This document shows, one piece after another, positions 53,146-61,823 of a stretch of DNA of 64,000 nucleotides. The stretch is taken from NCBI GenBank assembly GCA_937922235.1, contig CAKZVC010000008.1, positions 1-64,000 on the forward strand. The letters are read 5' to 3'. The position numbers and the translations under genes were made by a program. Under the pieces are notes generated by a model. It worked only from the letters and a program-made list of their open reading frames with translations. It was not told where the DNA came from and made no database searches. Source of the DNA: an uncultured Acidimicrobiales bacterium (GTDB lineage: Bacteria > Actinomycetota > Acidimicrobiia > Acidimicrobiales > SHLQ01). Numbering within the stretch: the first letter of the stretch is position 1; every line of letters starts with the position of its first letter.

Positions 53146-53832
53146 CTACGACTCCACCCGATCGAGCAGACGATAGCCCGAACCGATAACGGTTTCGATG
53201 AGCTCGTCTCCGTTGGTGTGTAGCTTGCGGCGAAGCGTTCCGACGGTGACACGAACCGTGTTGGTAAACGGGTCGGCGTTCTCATCCCACACGTGTTCGA
53301 GCAGATGCTCCTGACTGAGCACATGACCAGCATGGGTCATGAAGTAGCGCAGCAGGGCAAACTCCTTTGGCGTGAGGTCGAGGACCTCGCCGTGTTTGGT
53401 CGCCTCGTGACGAGCCGTGTCGAGTTCAAGCGGGCCAACCGAAAGCACCGATGAGGTTTGATCAACATCACGCCGGAGCAGCACTCGGATTCGAGCTGAC
53501 AGCTCGCCGAACGCGAATGGTTTAACGAGGTAGTCGTCGGCTCCGCTATCGAGGCCGAGGATGCGCTCGTCAACGGCGTCGCGAGCCGTCAGCATGAGCA
53601 CTCGGGGAGCGCCGCCCTCGGGCGGGTTGGCCCGAAGCCGAGTGCACACCTCAAGCCCGTCCATGTCGGGCATGGTCAGATCAAGGCAAAGGAGGTCATA
53701 CGGCTGAAACGACAGTCGGTCGAGCGCTTCGATTCCGCCATTGACAACATCGACGGCGTACCCCTCGCGCCGGAGCCCAGTGGCTACGGCATCCGCCAGA
53801 TCGACTTCGTCATCTACAACAAGAATTCGCAC
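53146..53832 (-). CDS. OmpR/PhoB-family response regulator
   Basis: The 228-residue protein has a receiver with DDEVD acidic pair, the phosphorylation Asp in LCLDLTMPDMDGL, conserved T/K in LTARD and YLVKPF, then a winged-helix DNA-binding domain (LTPKEFALLRYFMTHAG; VRVTVGTLRRKL). It controls genes with its partner kinase, which starts right after its stop. No target operator was identified. Confidence 0.96.
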   Translation of the reverse strand: MRILVVDDEVDLADAVATGLRREGYAVDVVNGGIEALDRLSFQPYDLLCLDLTMPDMDGLEVCTRLRANPPEGGAPRVLMLTARDAVDERILGLDSGADDYLVKPFAFGELSARIRVLLRRDVDQTSSVLSVGPLELDTARHEATKHGEVLDLTPKEFALLRYFMTHAGHVLSQEHLLEHVWDENADPFTNTVRVTVGTLRRKLHTNGDELIETVIGSGYRLLDRVES

Positions 53833-53900
53833 AAGGCCAACAGTACCTGAGGCGCCACCGCACCTCCTGGCGCCTACGACCTAGCTCGCAATCTCCGATG

Positions 53901-54023
53901 ACCGCCTCCGGCGCCCAGCCTCCGTGGCGCTTGAACGGCCCCCGGAGGGGACGGCAAGAAGTAGTTCGAACCCGGAGCAGTCAAAATCAGGCGAAGCCTG
54001 ACTGCGGAGGCTTCGGACTACTT
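53901..54023 (-). repeat. Family A 3'-end element containing the smc stop codon
   Basis: Palindrome 53959-54023: arms AAGTAGT and ACTACTT, then inner pairs CGAA/TTCG and GCAGTC/GACTGC, enclose AGGCTTCGCCT-GATTTT. Stop TAG is 54018-54020, inside the arm. The tail 53901-53953 has CCCCTCCGGGG, CCGT-loop-ACGG and GCC-GGA-GGC hairpins. No gene is seen in the 185-bp gap. Confidence 0.85.
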
Positions 54024-57000
54024 GACGAGTGAGTCGGCGAGGGCTTCGTCTCGCTTGGCGCCGGTGCCGAAGTTTCGTTCGACCTCGGACCGTTCGCTGA
54101 CGACCTTCGACGAACCACCTGGCTCCATGGTGACGCCGTACAACGAGTCGGCGCTTTCCATGGTCCGCTTCTGGTGCGACACGATGATGAGCTGTGCCTC
54201 GGTGCGGAACTCTTCGACCAGGCTCAGGAAGCGGTGAAGGTTGACGTCATCGAGCGCAGCTTCGACTTCATCCATCACGTAGAACGGCGACGGACGGCTG
54301 CGGAACACGGCAAACAGGAATGCGAGTGCCGTGAGCGAACGCTCACCACCAGACAGCAACGACAGCTTCTTCACGTTCTTACCCGAAGGCTTTGCGCTGA
54401 CCTCGATACCGGTCTCGAGCAAGTTGTCGGGGTCGGTGAGGCGAAGTGAGCCCTTGCCACCGGGGAACAGACGCTCGAACAGCGTCGTGAAGTTGTCGGC
54501 CACATCGGCATACGCCGATGCAAAGACGGTGACGATTTCTTCGTCAATCGCTTTGATGACCTTGTTGAGCTCACGTCGAGTCGAGCGGATGTCGTCGAGC
54601 TGGCCGTTGAGGAACTCGTGACGCTCCTGGAGCGCTTCGAACTCTTGAAGCGCCAGCGGGTTGATCGGCCCCATGAGCTTGAGGTCACGCTCGAGCTCAC
54701 GAGCTCGGGCTGCGGGGGTGACGTTCTCGGGGAGCTCTGGCTGGGCGGCGTTGAGAGCCGTGTTCGGGTCGACATCGAGATCGCGACGCATCATCTCGGT
54801 AGTCGTCTCGAGACGAAGGCGGGTTTCGGCCTCGTCGATTTCGATGCGGTTCGTCTTCTCGGCCAGCTCGCGCAGCTCAACCTCAGTGGTTGAGCGGGTC
54901 GAACGCATGGCGTCAAGCTTTTCGGTGAGCTCGCGAACCATTGCCGACTGCTCACGCCGCTCTTCACGACGAGCCTCGAGGTGAACGTTGAGATCGCCGA
55001 TCGTTGCGGCGAGCACTACCTGGACACGCTTGGCCAAGGCTTCGGTGCGATCGAGGATGACCCGCTTGCCTTCGGCTTCGGTCTGTTCGACTGCGAGACG
55101 TTCGAGGCGGTCTTGCACTTCGCCGAGGCGGCGACGCAGTACGCCGCGGCGCTCTTCGAGCGATGCTGTGCGGACTTCGACATCACGACGCTTCTGCACG
55201 AGCACGTTGCCGCGGTCGTTGAGCACCTTGCGGGTCTCTTCGAGCTCGCGGTTTCGCTCGGCGGACTGCACCTCTGCAGACTCGAGGCCAGGTAGAAGTG
55301 CTTCGAGTTCGCCTGCTCGGCTCGACTCGCGATCAAATCGGATCTCGAGCTCGCCATGTTGGGTTGTAAGCGCGTCTTGCTCGATCGTGATCTGGCGAAC
55401 CTGAGCGTCAATCTGGTGAAGGGCTTCAGTGGTTGAGGTGAGGTCGGCGTCGTTCGAGTCGAGCGAAGCCGACGCTGCCTTGTCAGCGGCCACGAGCGAT
55501 TCGAGCTCGGTCGTTGACGCGACCAGGTCGGCATCGCAACGGTCGCGGTTGGCAGCTGCGTCGGCGGACGCGGCGATCGCCTCGTCGAGGGCAGCCTGGG
55601 TTGCCCCGACACCGCTGGTGCCGATGCGCCATAGTCCACCACCGATCCGGTCGCCGGACTTGGTCACGACCACACGGCCGGACTCGACCGAACGGTCGAG
55701 CGCAGTGCGCCAGTCAGCGTCGACTGCGTCGATGTCGGACAACAAGCGTCCGAGCACGCCGCTGACATCGCTGCGCAACGGCTTGACGTGGTTAAGGACC
55801 GAATTCTCGTTTGGAAGTGCCGGCGGCAACATGGGGTCGAGGGCGATGACCGCTCCGCTCCCCCGGCCTTGCTCGAAGAGCTCGAGAGCTCGGCGGCCTG
55901 CATCGCTGTTCTCAACGACCACAGCGGAGAGCGCTTCGCCAAGCGCTGCTTCGACGGCATCTTCCCAACCGGGCGCAATCGCGACCACGTCGAGCAACGT
56001 GCCGATGAGGCCTTCAGCATCACTCAACGCATCGGCGCCAGCGGCTGCACGTGCCGAGTCGAGTGCTTCGGTGAGCGCCGAGACCCGGGCTTCGGCCGAA
56101 CGGCAAACAGCATCGGCTTCAGCGCGCTCTTCGCGAAGCGCAGCAATGCGCTCTTGCGCTGCCTGATGAGCCGTGGCGGCAACGTCGGCTGCGGTGACTA
56201 GTTCTTCTTCGAGTTGGACTGCGGTGTCGAGCTTCTCGCGCTCGGCGAGGGTGCGCTCGTCAAGTGAGCTCTTTCGAGCGTCGAGTGCGGTGGTGCGCTC
56301 GGCGATCTTGGCCAGTTCCTTCTCGGCGGCGGCGATCGAGTTACGCAGCGCAGCGAGCTCGCCACGAACCTCGGCGGCACGTCCAGCGGCTGCAGCTTCA
56401 GCGCCCTCGCCCGACATGGACGTAAGCGCCATCTCGAATGACGATCGGTCCTCGGACAGGCTGGCTTCTGCCCGAACAAGCTCGTCGTGTTCTGGTGTCA
56501 TTGCCTCGACGTTGGCGTCGACTTCGATGAGCTGTTCGCCGAGCTGGGCTGCTTCAGCGCGCAACGCTGCCACAACGTCGCCGTCGATAGTGGCCTGACG
56601 CTCGCGGGCGATGCCCTTGAGACGCTCGCCAAGCAAGTCTTCGGCACCGCTGGCACGTTGGCTCAGACCTTCGAGACGGGCCAATGCATCGCCAAGGTCG
56701 ACGGCGCCCTGGGCTGACAGATCGCTCTCGATCGCCATGATGTCGGTGTCGAGCGTCGACAGCATCGAACGGAGCTCTCGGTCGCGAGCAGCGAAGTCGC
56801 GGCGATTCTGCGAGTGGCTTTCCATCTTCTTGCGAAGCGTGGCCACCTGGCGGCCGGCAAGCCAGACCTGACAGGCGTGAAGCTCAGCAACAACATCGCC
56901 GTGACGGCGAGCAGCGTCGGCCTGCTTCTCGAGCGGACGGAGCTGGCGGCGAACTTCCCGGAGCAGATCTTGGATACGGGTGAGGTTCGCTTCGGTTGCG

Positions 57001-57545
57001 ACGAGGCGTCGCTGGGCCTTCTCACGACGCTTGCGGAACTTGAGAACACCCGCGGCTTCTTCGATGATGAGGCGACGCTCCTCTGGGCGAGCGTTGAGGA
57101 CGGCGTCGATCTGCCCCTGACTGATGATGACGTGCTGACTGCGGCCAACACCCGAGTCGCTGAGCATCTCCTGGATGTCGAGCAAGCGACACGGCACACC
57201 GTTGAGTAGGTATTCGCTGTCGCCGGAACGGAACAAGGTTCGACTGATCTCGACTTCGGAGAACTCGGTAAGGAGTTCACCATCGGAGTTGTCGATCTTG
57301 AGGGTGACCTGAGCCCTTCCGAGCGCCGGACGGTTTGACGTGCCGGCGAAGATGACGTCGTCCATCTTGGTGGAGCGGACCGACTTCGGGGCCTGAGCGC
57401 CAAGCACCCAAGCTATTGCGTCGACGACGTTCGACTTGCCACTTCCGTTCGGCCCGACAACCACGGTGACACCGGGTTCGAGGCTGAGGTCAACCGAGTC
57501 CGCAAAGGACTTGAAGCCCTTCATGGTGAGCGATTTCAAATACAC
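54018..57545 (-). CDS. smc: Chromosome segregation protein SMC
   Basis: SMC is the condensin ATPase that organises the nucleoid. The 1175 residues include the N-terminal Walker A GPNGSGKSNVVDAIAW, long coiled coils, a hinge (about 510-660), and the C-terminal signature LSGGERSLTALAFLFAVF with Walker B PFYVMDEVEAALDDVN. Complete. It lies downstream of the mutM-like/rnc group, as in other actinobacteria, separated here by a repeat-rich spacer and a small plus-strand gene. A family A palindrome holds the stop codon. Confidence 0.97.
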   Translation of the reverse strand: MYLKSLTMKGFKSFADSVDLSLEPGVTVVVGPNGSGKSNVVDAIAWVLGAQAPKSVRSTKMDDVIFAGTSNRPALGRAQVTLKIDNSDGELLTEFSEVEISRTLFRSGDSEYLLNGVPCRLLDIQEMLSDSGVGRSQHVIISQGQIDAVLNARPEERRLIIEEAAGVLKFRKRREKAQRRLVATEANLTRIQDLLREVRRQLRPLEKQADAARRHGDVVAELHACQVWLAGRQVATLRKKMESHSQNRRDFAARDRELRSMLSTLDTDIMAIESDLSAQGAVDLGDALARLEGLSQRASGAEDLLGERLKGIARERQATIDGDVVAALRAEAAQLGEQLIEVDANVEAMTPEHDELVRAEASLSEDRSSFEMALTSMSGEGAEAAAAGRAAEVRGELAALRNSIAAAEKELAKIAERTTALDARKSSLDERTLAEREKLDTAVQLEEELVTAADVAATAHQAAQERIAALREERAEADAVCRSAEARVSALTEALDSARAAAGADALSDAEGLIGTLLDVVAIAPGWEDAVEAALGEALSAVVVENSDAGRRALELFEQGRGSGAVIALDPMLPPALPNENSVLNHVKPLRSDVSGVLGRLLSDIDAVDADWRTALDRSVESGRVVVTKSGDRIGGGLWRIGTSGVGATQAALDEAIAASADAAANRDRCDADLVASTTELESLVAADKAASASLDSNDADLTSTTEALHQIDAQVRQITIEQDALTTQHGELEIRFDRESSRAGELEALLPGLESAEVQSAERNRELEETRKVLNDRGNVLVQKRRDVEVRTASLEERRGVLRRRLGEVQDRLERLAVEQTEAEGKRVILDRTEALAKRVQVVLAATIGDLNVHLEARREERREQSAMVRELTEKLDAMRSTRSTTEVELRELAEKTNRIEIDEAETRLRLETTTEMMRRDLDVDPNTALNAAQPELPENVTPAARARELERDLKLMGPINPLALQEFEALQERHEFLNGQLDDIRSTRRELNKVIKAIDEEIVTVFASAYADVADNFTTLFERLFPGGKGSLRLTDPDNLLETGIEVSAKPSGKNVKKLSLLSGGERSLTALAFLFAVFRSRPSPFYVMDEVEAALDDVNLHRFLSLVEEFRTEAQLIIVSHQKRTMESADSLYGVTMEPGGSSKVVSERSEVERNFGTGAKRDEALADSLVK

Positions 57546-57713
57546 AGAGATCTCCTGGGCGCGCGGAGCATTGCGCCGTCTCCCAGGACAGTAGCGCGAG
57601 AAATGACATCCACGTAATTCGGGCCAGCCTCTGCTACGCGAACACCCAATCTGGGGCCAGCCCCCTGTTCAGCGACCGATTCGATCGAATCTGCTGACGC
57701 CTATGGTGAGTCC

Positions 57714-57956
57714 ATGGCTCGCCCGAACCACCGAGGCTGGATCGTTCTCGACAGCTACAGCTCCCTCGACGGACTGTTCTGCGTCGACATATTTGAGCAC
57801 CCACAAGGTGGATTCGGGTTCGAACACCTGCGCAGCGACCCCGAAGACCACGGCCGGTGGACCGCAATCGGCGGCTTCTCAAGCACTCGCTACGACACCA
57901 AGGAAGCAGCCCTCACCCAAGCCCAAACAGCAATCCCCTGGTTCACCCCAACATAA
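57714..57956 (+). CDS. Small hypothetical protein (80 residues)
   Basis: A soluble 80-residue protein rich in aromatic residues (SYSSLDGLFCVDIFEHPQGG, then FGFEHLRSDPEDHGRW). I do not know the family. GGTGAG lies upstream of the ATG. Composition and codon use look like a real gene, but it lies alone on the plus strand, immediately followed by palindromic repeats. Possibly a recent arrival. Confidence 0.5.
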   Translation: MARPNHRGWIVLDSYSSLDGLFCVDIFEHPQGGFGFEHLRSDPEDHGRWTAIGGFSSTRYDTKEAALTQAQTAIPWFTPT

Positions 57957-58206
57957 AGGGGCCTGTCCCCATAAAGACGACCAGGTGGGGCCTGTCCCCA
58001 ACGATTCGCCGTTGAAATCTCACCGATGACGCCAGCCCGCCTCGGAACAATCGCTGCGCTACCCCAGCAAACTCAACGATTTCACCAACGGGGCCTGTCC
58101 CCATAAACGCGTCTTTACGGGGACAGGCCCCATAAAAATCCCGAGCCACCACAAAACAGACTGCGCCTCGGGCGCCCAGCCTCTCGGGCTGCCACAAAAC
58201 AAACTG
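57957..58206. repeat. smc/mutM-like spacer: four GGGGCCTGTCCCC palindromes and partial family A tails
   Basis: GGGGCCTGTCCCC at 57958-57970, 57987-57999 and 58090-58102, and inverted at 58119-58131. The last two form a 42-bp hairpin with arms GGGGCCTGTCCCC-A-TAAA / TTTA-C-GGGGACAGGCCCC. 58161-58206 holds truncated family A tail pieces (CGCCTCGGGCGCCCAGCC). No gene is seen. Confidence 0.75.
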
Positions 58207-58324
58207 CGCCTCGGGCGCCCAGCCCTGCGTGGCGCTTGAACGCTCCCCCTGAAAGGGAGCTTGGAAGGTTTGATCAAAGCAGCAAAAATCAGCGGCGGAG
58301 CCGCTTGCTGCTTAGATCAAACCT
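58207..58324 (-). repeat. Family A 3'-end element containing the mutM-like stop codon
   Basis: Palindrome 58266-58324: arms AGGTTTGATC and GATCAAACCT, extended by AAGCAGCAA / TTGCTGCTT, enclose GCGGCTCCGCCGC-TGATTTT; 19 of 20 positions pair. Stop TGA (58317-58319) lies in the arm. Tail 58207-58260: CTCCCTTTCAGGGGGAG, GCGT-loop-ACGC and GCC-CGA-GGC hairpins. Confidence 0.88.
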
Positions 58325-59150
58325 GCGTCTCGCAGAAGTAGGTCCACTCGCCCTTGAACTTGGCGCGTTGGATTGGGGTTCGGGAGCGGGGGCTGAGGTC
58401 GCCGTCCTTGCCGAACACCTGCAGGTGCTGTTCAAAGATTCCCGGCTCGCCGAACACATCAGCCCATGGCCGATCTTCGAGCGTGGTGCCGCGGTACTTG
58501 ATGACGTTGTGAAGCGTCTCCACAAGCGAACGGTAGAGGCGGCGGACTTCCTGGGTCGACAGTGTGGTCGACTGGCGGTCGTAGCGCAGGCCAGCGTCGA
58601 ACAGCACCTCATCGGCGTACATCGAACCGATCCCGACGAGCGCCTTGCCGTCGATCAGGAGTTCCTTGAGCGTGGTTGGGTGAGCCTCGATCAGATCACG
58701 GAACGCAAGCCATGACAGCGGCGTGTCGATGGGGTCGATCGCCGGGTCGTTGAGCTGCTTGAACTCGCTCATGATGTCGTCCTTGGGCACGACCGCGATT
58801 TCGCCAGTGCCGTCAGGGTCAACGAACCGAAGTTGGCCGCCCTGGGTAAAGGTAATGACGACCTCGGTGCCCTTCTCTTCCTTGTCCTTGTTGGCGTTAC
58901 GGCGCAGCATGCCGTTGCCCATCTTGACGACAAGAATGTCCTCGCTGTCGAGCGGGAACAAGATGTAGTCGGCCTGGCGAACAACGCCGGCGATCTTCAC
59001 ACCCTCGAGCTGGCTGGAGAAACTCTTACGGTTCTTGTAGCGGGGCAGCACGGTCATCCCGGCCGCTGACGCTTCTTTGACTTTCCGACCAACGACCTCG
59101 CGCTCAAGATCGCGCTTGATCATTTCAAGTTCGGGTAGTTCAGCTTTCAT
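58317..59150 (-). CDS. Fpg/Nei-family protein lacking the catalytic proline and zinc finger
   Basis: The 277-residue protein has the Fpg fold: LPELEMIKRDLEREVVGR, then LLIDGKALVGIGSMYADEVLFDAG (the H2TH region) and a C-terminal DRPWADVFG...TPIQR. Active Fpg needs Pro1-Glu2 after Met removal (MPELPE). Here the N-terminus is MKAELPE: Met-Lys is not processed and there is no proline. The beta-hairpin lysine (RRGKY) is replaced (RQADY), and three of four zinc cysteines are lost (SPRSRTP, FCETQ). It cannot be a normal formamidopyrimidine glycosylase; it may bind DNA without cleaving or use another nucleophile. The start is certain (GGAGG at 5 bases, 4-bp overlap with rnc). Confidence 0.9.
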   Translation of the reverse strand: MKAELPELEMIKRDLEREVVGRKVKEASAAGMTVLPRYKNRKSFSSQLEGVKIAGVVRQADYILFPLDSEDILVVKMGNGMLRRNANKDKEEKGTEVVITFTQGGQLRFVDPDGTGEIAVVPKDDIMSEFKQLNDPAIDPIDTPLSWLAFRDLIEAHPTTLKELLIDGKALVGIGSMYADEVLFDAGLRYDRQSTTLSTQEVRRLYRSLVETLHNVIKYRGTTLEDRPWADVFGEPGIFEQHLQVFGKDGDLSPRSRTPIQRAKFKGEWTYFCETQV

Positions 59151-59908
59151 TGTTCCTCCGCGGCATCAGGGGGTGCCGCTTCACCAGTTTCGCCGGAGTT
59201 CGACGAGGTCCCCGCATCGAGCAGCGCAAGCGCGGCTTGAGCTGCTTGTTGTTGAGCTTGTTTCTTTGAAGTTCCGTGTCCTTCGCCAACAGTCTCGCCC
59301 ACAGAGACGATTGACACGAATTGCCGGCCATGATCTGGTCCGGTCGCTGTCATTTCATAGTGCGGAGCGGGCATCGAATTCACTGCCGCATACTCCTGTA
59401 ATCGTGTCTTAAAGTCTCGTTCCCCTGGGGTTATCTGTGCTTCATCGGCACGATCTCGTAACAGGTGTAGTACCACATCTCGTGCCGCAGTCCAGCCGCC
59501 GTCCAAGAAAACTGCTGCGAATGTGGCCTCGGTGGCATCCGCGAGAATCGAGTCTTTGTTGCGCCCACCAGACAGTTCTTCACCCTTACCCAAGAACAGC
59601 AAGTCGCCGAGCTTGAGCGAGCGGCCAATGGCCGCAAGGCTGGCTGTGCTGACGACCTCGGCACGCGCTTTGGCCAGGTCACCTTCGGCTTGTTCGGGCC
59701 GGTTCGTGTACAGCGACTCGGTAATCGACATACCGAGCACAGCATCGCCAAGAAACTCGAGCCGTTCGTTCGACGTCCGGCCGGCGTTCTCGGCGCACCA
59801 TGATCGGTGCGTCAGGGCATGGTCGAGCAAGCCTGTGTCGGAGAAGACGTATCCGAGTGCGTCGTAGAGCTCTCGGTAGTTCTCGTCCGTGCGGGCAGGG
59901 TCAGCCAA
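59147..59908 (-). CDS. rnc: Ribonuclease III
   Basis: RNase III cuts double-stranded RNA in rRNA and mRNA processing. The 253 residues have the signature NERLEFLGDAVLG, ADATEATFAAVFLDGGW, and a dsRNA-binding domain (about 165-235, SKKQAQQQAAQAAL). Overlaps acpP by 8 bp and the mutM-like gene by 4 bp. It would be the natural partner for the pnp leader hairpins and palindromes in this window. Confidence 0.97.
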   Translation of the reverse strand: MADPARTDENYRELYDALGYVFSDTGLLDHALTHRSWCAENAGRTSNERLEFLGDAVLGMSITESLYTNRPEQAEGDLAKARAEVVSTASLAAIGRSLKLGDLLFLGKGEELSGGRNKDSILADATEATFAAVFLDGGWTAARDVVLHLLRDRADEAQITPGERDFKTRLQEYAAVNSMPAPHYEMTATGPDHGRQFVSIVSVGETVGEGHGTSKKQAQQQAAQAALALLDAGTSSNSGETGEAAPPDAAEEQ

Positions 59909-60170
59909 GTCGACCGACGACGTAATCGGCTGCGTCGCGTACGGTCTTCAAGTCATCAAGGTCGTCATCTTCGATGCGCATTTCGATACCGCGCTCGCCG
60001 AGTTCTTCTTCGATGGCCTCGACCAGTTCGATCAACGCAAGCGAGTCGGCATCGAGGTCGTCCTGGAACGAATCGCCCTCGCCGATGTCGGCTGGTTCAA
60101 TCTCAAGGATCTCTGCAAGACGGTTCTTGATGATTCCAAGAACATCGTCACGCCCAATTGTGTCTGACAC
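59901..60170 (-). CDS. acpP: Acyl carrier protein
   Basis: ACP carries growing acyl chains in fatty-acid synthesis. The 89-residue acidic protein has the phosphopantetheine site Ser43 in DADSLALIEL and the usual helix 1 (IIKNRLAEILEI). It overlaps rnc by 8 bp and follows plsX, typical order. A family C repeat lies immediately upstream (60211-60282). Confidence 0.96.
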   Translation of the reverse strand: MSDTIGRDDVLGIIKNRLAEILEIEPADIGEGDSFQDDLDADSLALIELVEAIEEELGERGIEMRIEDDDLDDLKTVRDAADYVVGRLG

Positions 60171-60519
60171 GTCGCACTCCCGTAGCTGCTACGCGCTGCA
60201 CTGTAGTCTGTTTCGCTCGGACTTCCGCCGAGATCCGCGGCCACCGACGTGGTCGTACGCTCCGCTCCCTCCCCCACAGCGCAATCACAAGCGGCGTTAG
60301 CGGCGTCCGCAACAAATGATCGCGTCCAATAGGGTCAGACCCTCGACGACGCGATGGGCCGCTCTCCGCGTCGTGCGGTTAGGCCCTATTCTGTTGCACG
60401 AGGGCTCTCGAACAGTTTTGGGGTCAGACCCTCAAACCGTTCGAAGGCTCGGCCTGAGAAGTGCAAACAGGTCGACGTTTCGAGCCCCACGCCGGCCTTG
60501 AGCGCTTTCACCTAGCGAT
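60171..60519. repeat. acpP-plsX spacer: family C element and two long palindromes
   Basis: 60211-60282 is a long family C element (hairpin CTCGG-ACTTCCG-CCGAG, then CCGCGGCCACCGACG and CGCTCCGCTCCCTCCCC). 60328-60353 with 60367-60390 forms a large imperfect hairpin (AATAGGG... and ...ACGACGCG arms), and 60409-60443 is a 35-bp palindrome with core GGGTC-A-GACCC and outer arms CGAAC/GTTCG. No gene is seen in the 412-bp spacer. Confidence 0.75.
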
Positions 60520-60590
60520 GTTTGAAGCGTCAGCGGCAAACTCGGGTTCGGGGAAGCCCGCCAGGGCTGAGCCGATACCTCGTCAGAGGT
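60520..60590 (-). repeat. Family B 3'-end element after plsX
   Basis: On the minus strand: CCTC-TGA-CGAGG includes the plsX stop in a small hairpin, then GGTATCGGCTCAGCCCTGG, CCCGAGTTTGCCG and CTTCAAACATCGC, matching the copies after pnp and the lipoprotein gene. Confidence 0.55.
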
Positions 60591-61572
60591 GAGTCGAAAC
60601 GGCGTCCGCAAGCTTGTCGACGAGGTTGGCTTCAACCATTTCGGCGGCGACGGAGATGGCGTTGACCATGGCTTCGTCGCCACTCGAGCCGTGGCTGATA
60701 ATGCACGGGCCCTTCGTTCCCAGCAGCATTGCGCCGCCGTAGGTGTCGGCGTTGAAGCGCTGGTAGAGCGGCAGCAGGGCCGGAAGGAGCTGCTCGGACG
60801 CGGCCTCGGCTTCGGGAGTTGACTCGAATGCTTCGAGCAGCGCGCTGATGATGTTCTTCGCACAACCTTCGAGCGTCTTCAGGGCAACGTTGCCGGTGAA
60901 GCCGTCGGTGACAACGACGTCGGCTTCTTCGCCCATGAGGTCGCGACCTTCGACGTTGCCGATGAACTCGGCTCCGTTAGCTGCCCAATCGACGGCATCG
61001 AGGAGACCCCAGGCCTCTTTCACGAGCGGCGAGCCTTTGCCGGCTTCTTCGCCGATCGAGAGCAAACCGACGCGAGGCTTGTCGACGCCGAAACGTTCGC
61101 GCGCAAACACGGCGCCCATCTGGCCGAACTGCACCAGCCACTCGGCCTTGCATTCGGCGTTCGCACCAGCGTCGAGCAGCACCGTTGGCGTGCCGCTCGG
61201 GCCTGGGATGGCGGTGGCGATTGCGGGGCGCGAGACGCCTTTGATGCGGCCGGTGCGAAGCAAGGCACTGGCCATTGTGGCGCCGGTGTTACCAGCGCTC
61301 ACCATTGCTGAGGCGTTGCCATCACGAACAGCCTCAGCTGCACGGACGAGCGACGAGTCCTTCATGTTCCGGACGCTTGCACCCGGGTCGGCGTCCATCG
61401 CAATGACTTCGGACGCTTCAATTACGGGCAGGTCACCAACATCGCCCATTTTGTCGGCACGCCCGACAAGGACAACGGGAATGCCGCGCTCTTCAACCGC
61501 TCGGCGAGCGCCGGCGATGATCGCTGATGGGGCGTTGTCGCCCCCCATTGCATCAACGGCAATGGGCAACAT
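60583..61572 (-). CDS. plsX: Phosphate acyltransferase PlsX
   Basis: PlsX makes acyl-phosphate from acyl-ACP for phospholipid synthesis. The 329-residue protein shows LPIAVDAMGGDNAP at the start, SAGNTGATMASALL, LDAGANAECKAEWLVQFG and DGFTGNVALKTLEG. ATG 61572 has GAGGG upstream. It lies 14 bp downstream of rpmF and upstream of acpP, the classic rpmF-plsX-acpP grouping. Confidence 0.96.
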   Translation of the reverse strand: MLPIAVDAMGGDNAPSAIIAGARRAVEERGIPVVLVGRADKMGDVGDLPVIEASEVIAMDADPGASVRNMKDSSLVRAAEAVRDGNASAMVSAGNTGATMASALLRTGRIKGVSRPAIATAIPGPSGTPTVLLDAGANAECKAEWLVQFGQMGAVFARERFGVDKPRVGLLSIGEEAGKGSPLVKEAWGLLDAVDWAANGAEFIGNVEGRDLMGEEADVVVTDGFTGNVALKTLEGCAKNIISALLEAFESTPEAEAASEQLLPALLPLYQRFNADTYGGAMLLGTKGPCIISHGSSGDEAMVNAISVAAEMVEANLVDKLADAVSTHL

Positions 61573-61586
61573 GTTCGAGCCCTCGA

Positions 61587-61766
61587 TCAGTCGACTTCGA
61601 TGGCCTGGCGACCGGCGTAGTGGCCACAGTTGTTGCACACGGTGTGCGGACGCTTAGCAGCGCTGCACTGTGGGCAGTTCGAGCGGCCGGTTGCGCGAAT
61701 TCGCCATGCCGATGCCTTGCGGCTGCGGCTCTTGGACTTGGAGGTCTTCTTCTTTGGAACTGCCAT
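61587..61766 (-). CDS. rpmF: 50S ribosomal protein L32
   Basis: A 59-residue basic protein: MAVPKKKTSKSKSRSRKAS, then a zinc ribbon CPQC...CNNC (four cysteines intact), so the zinc-dependent form. It follows the DUF177 gene by 57 bp and precedes plsX by 14 bp, the usual cluster. Confidence 0.96.
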   Translation of the reverse strand: MAVPKKKTSKSKSRSRKASAWRIRATGRSNCPQCSAAKRPHTVCNNCGHYAGRQAIEVD

Positions 61767-61823
61767 GACGTCACCCTGATGAGAGAACTAGTAGTTGTCG
61801 CCAAAGCGGTTGGCGCACAAGCG

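Noticed and set aside
58266-58324. Integron attC site at gene ends (family A)
   Set aside because: Stem-loop at the gene 3' end with unpaired bases is reminiscent, but there is no RYYYAAC/GTTRRRY core pair, no integron integrase, and the genes are core housekeeping genes in conserved order.
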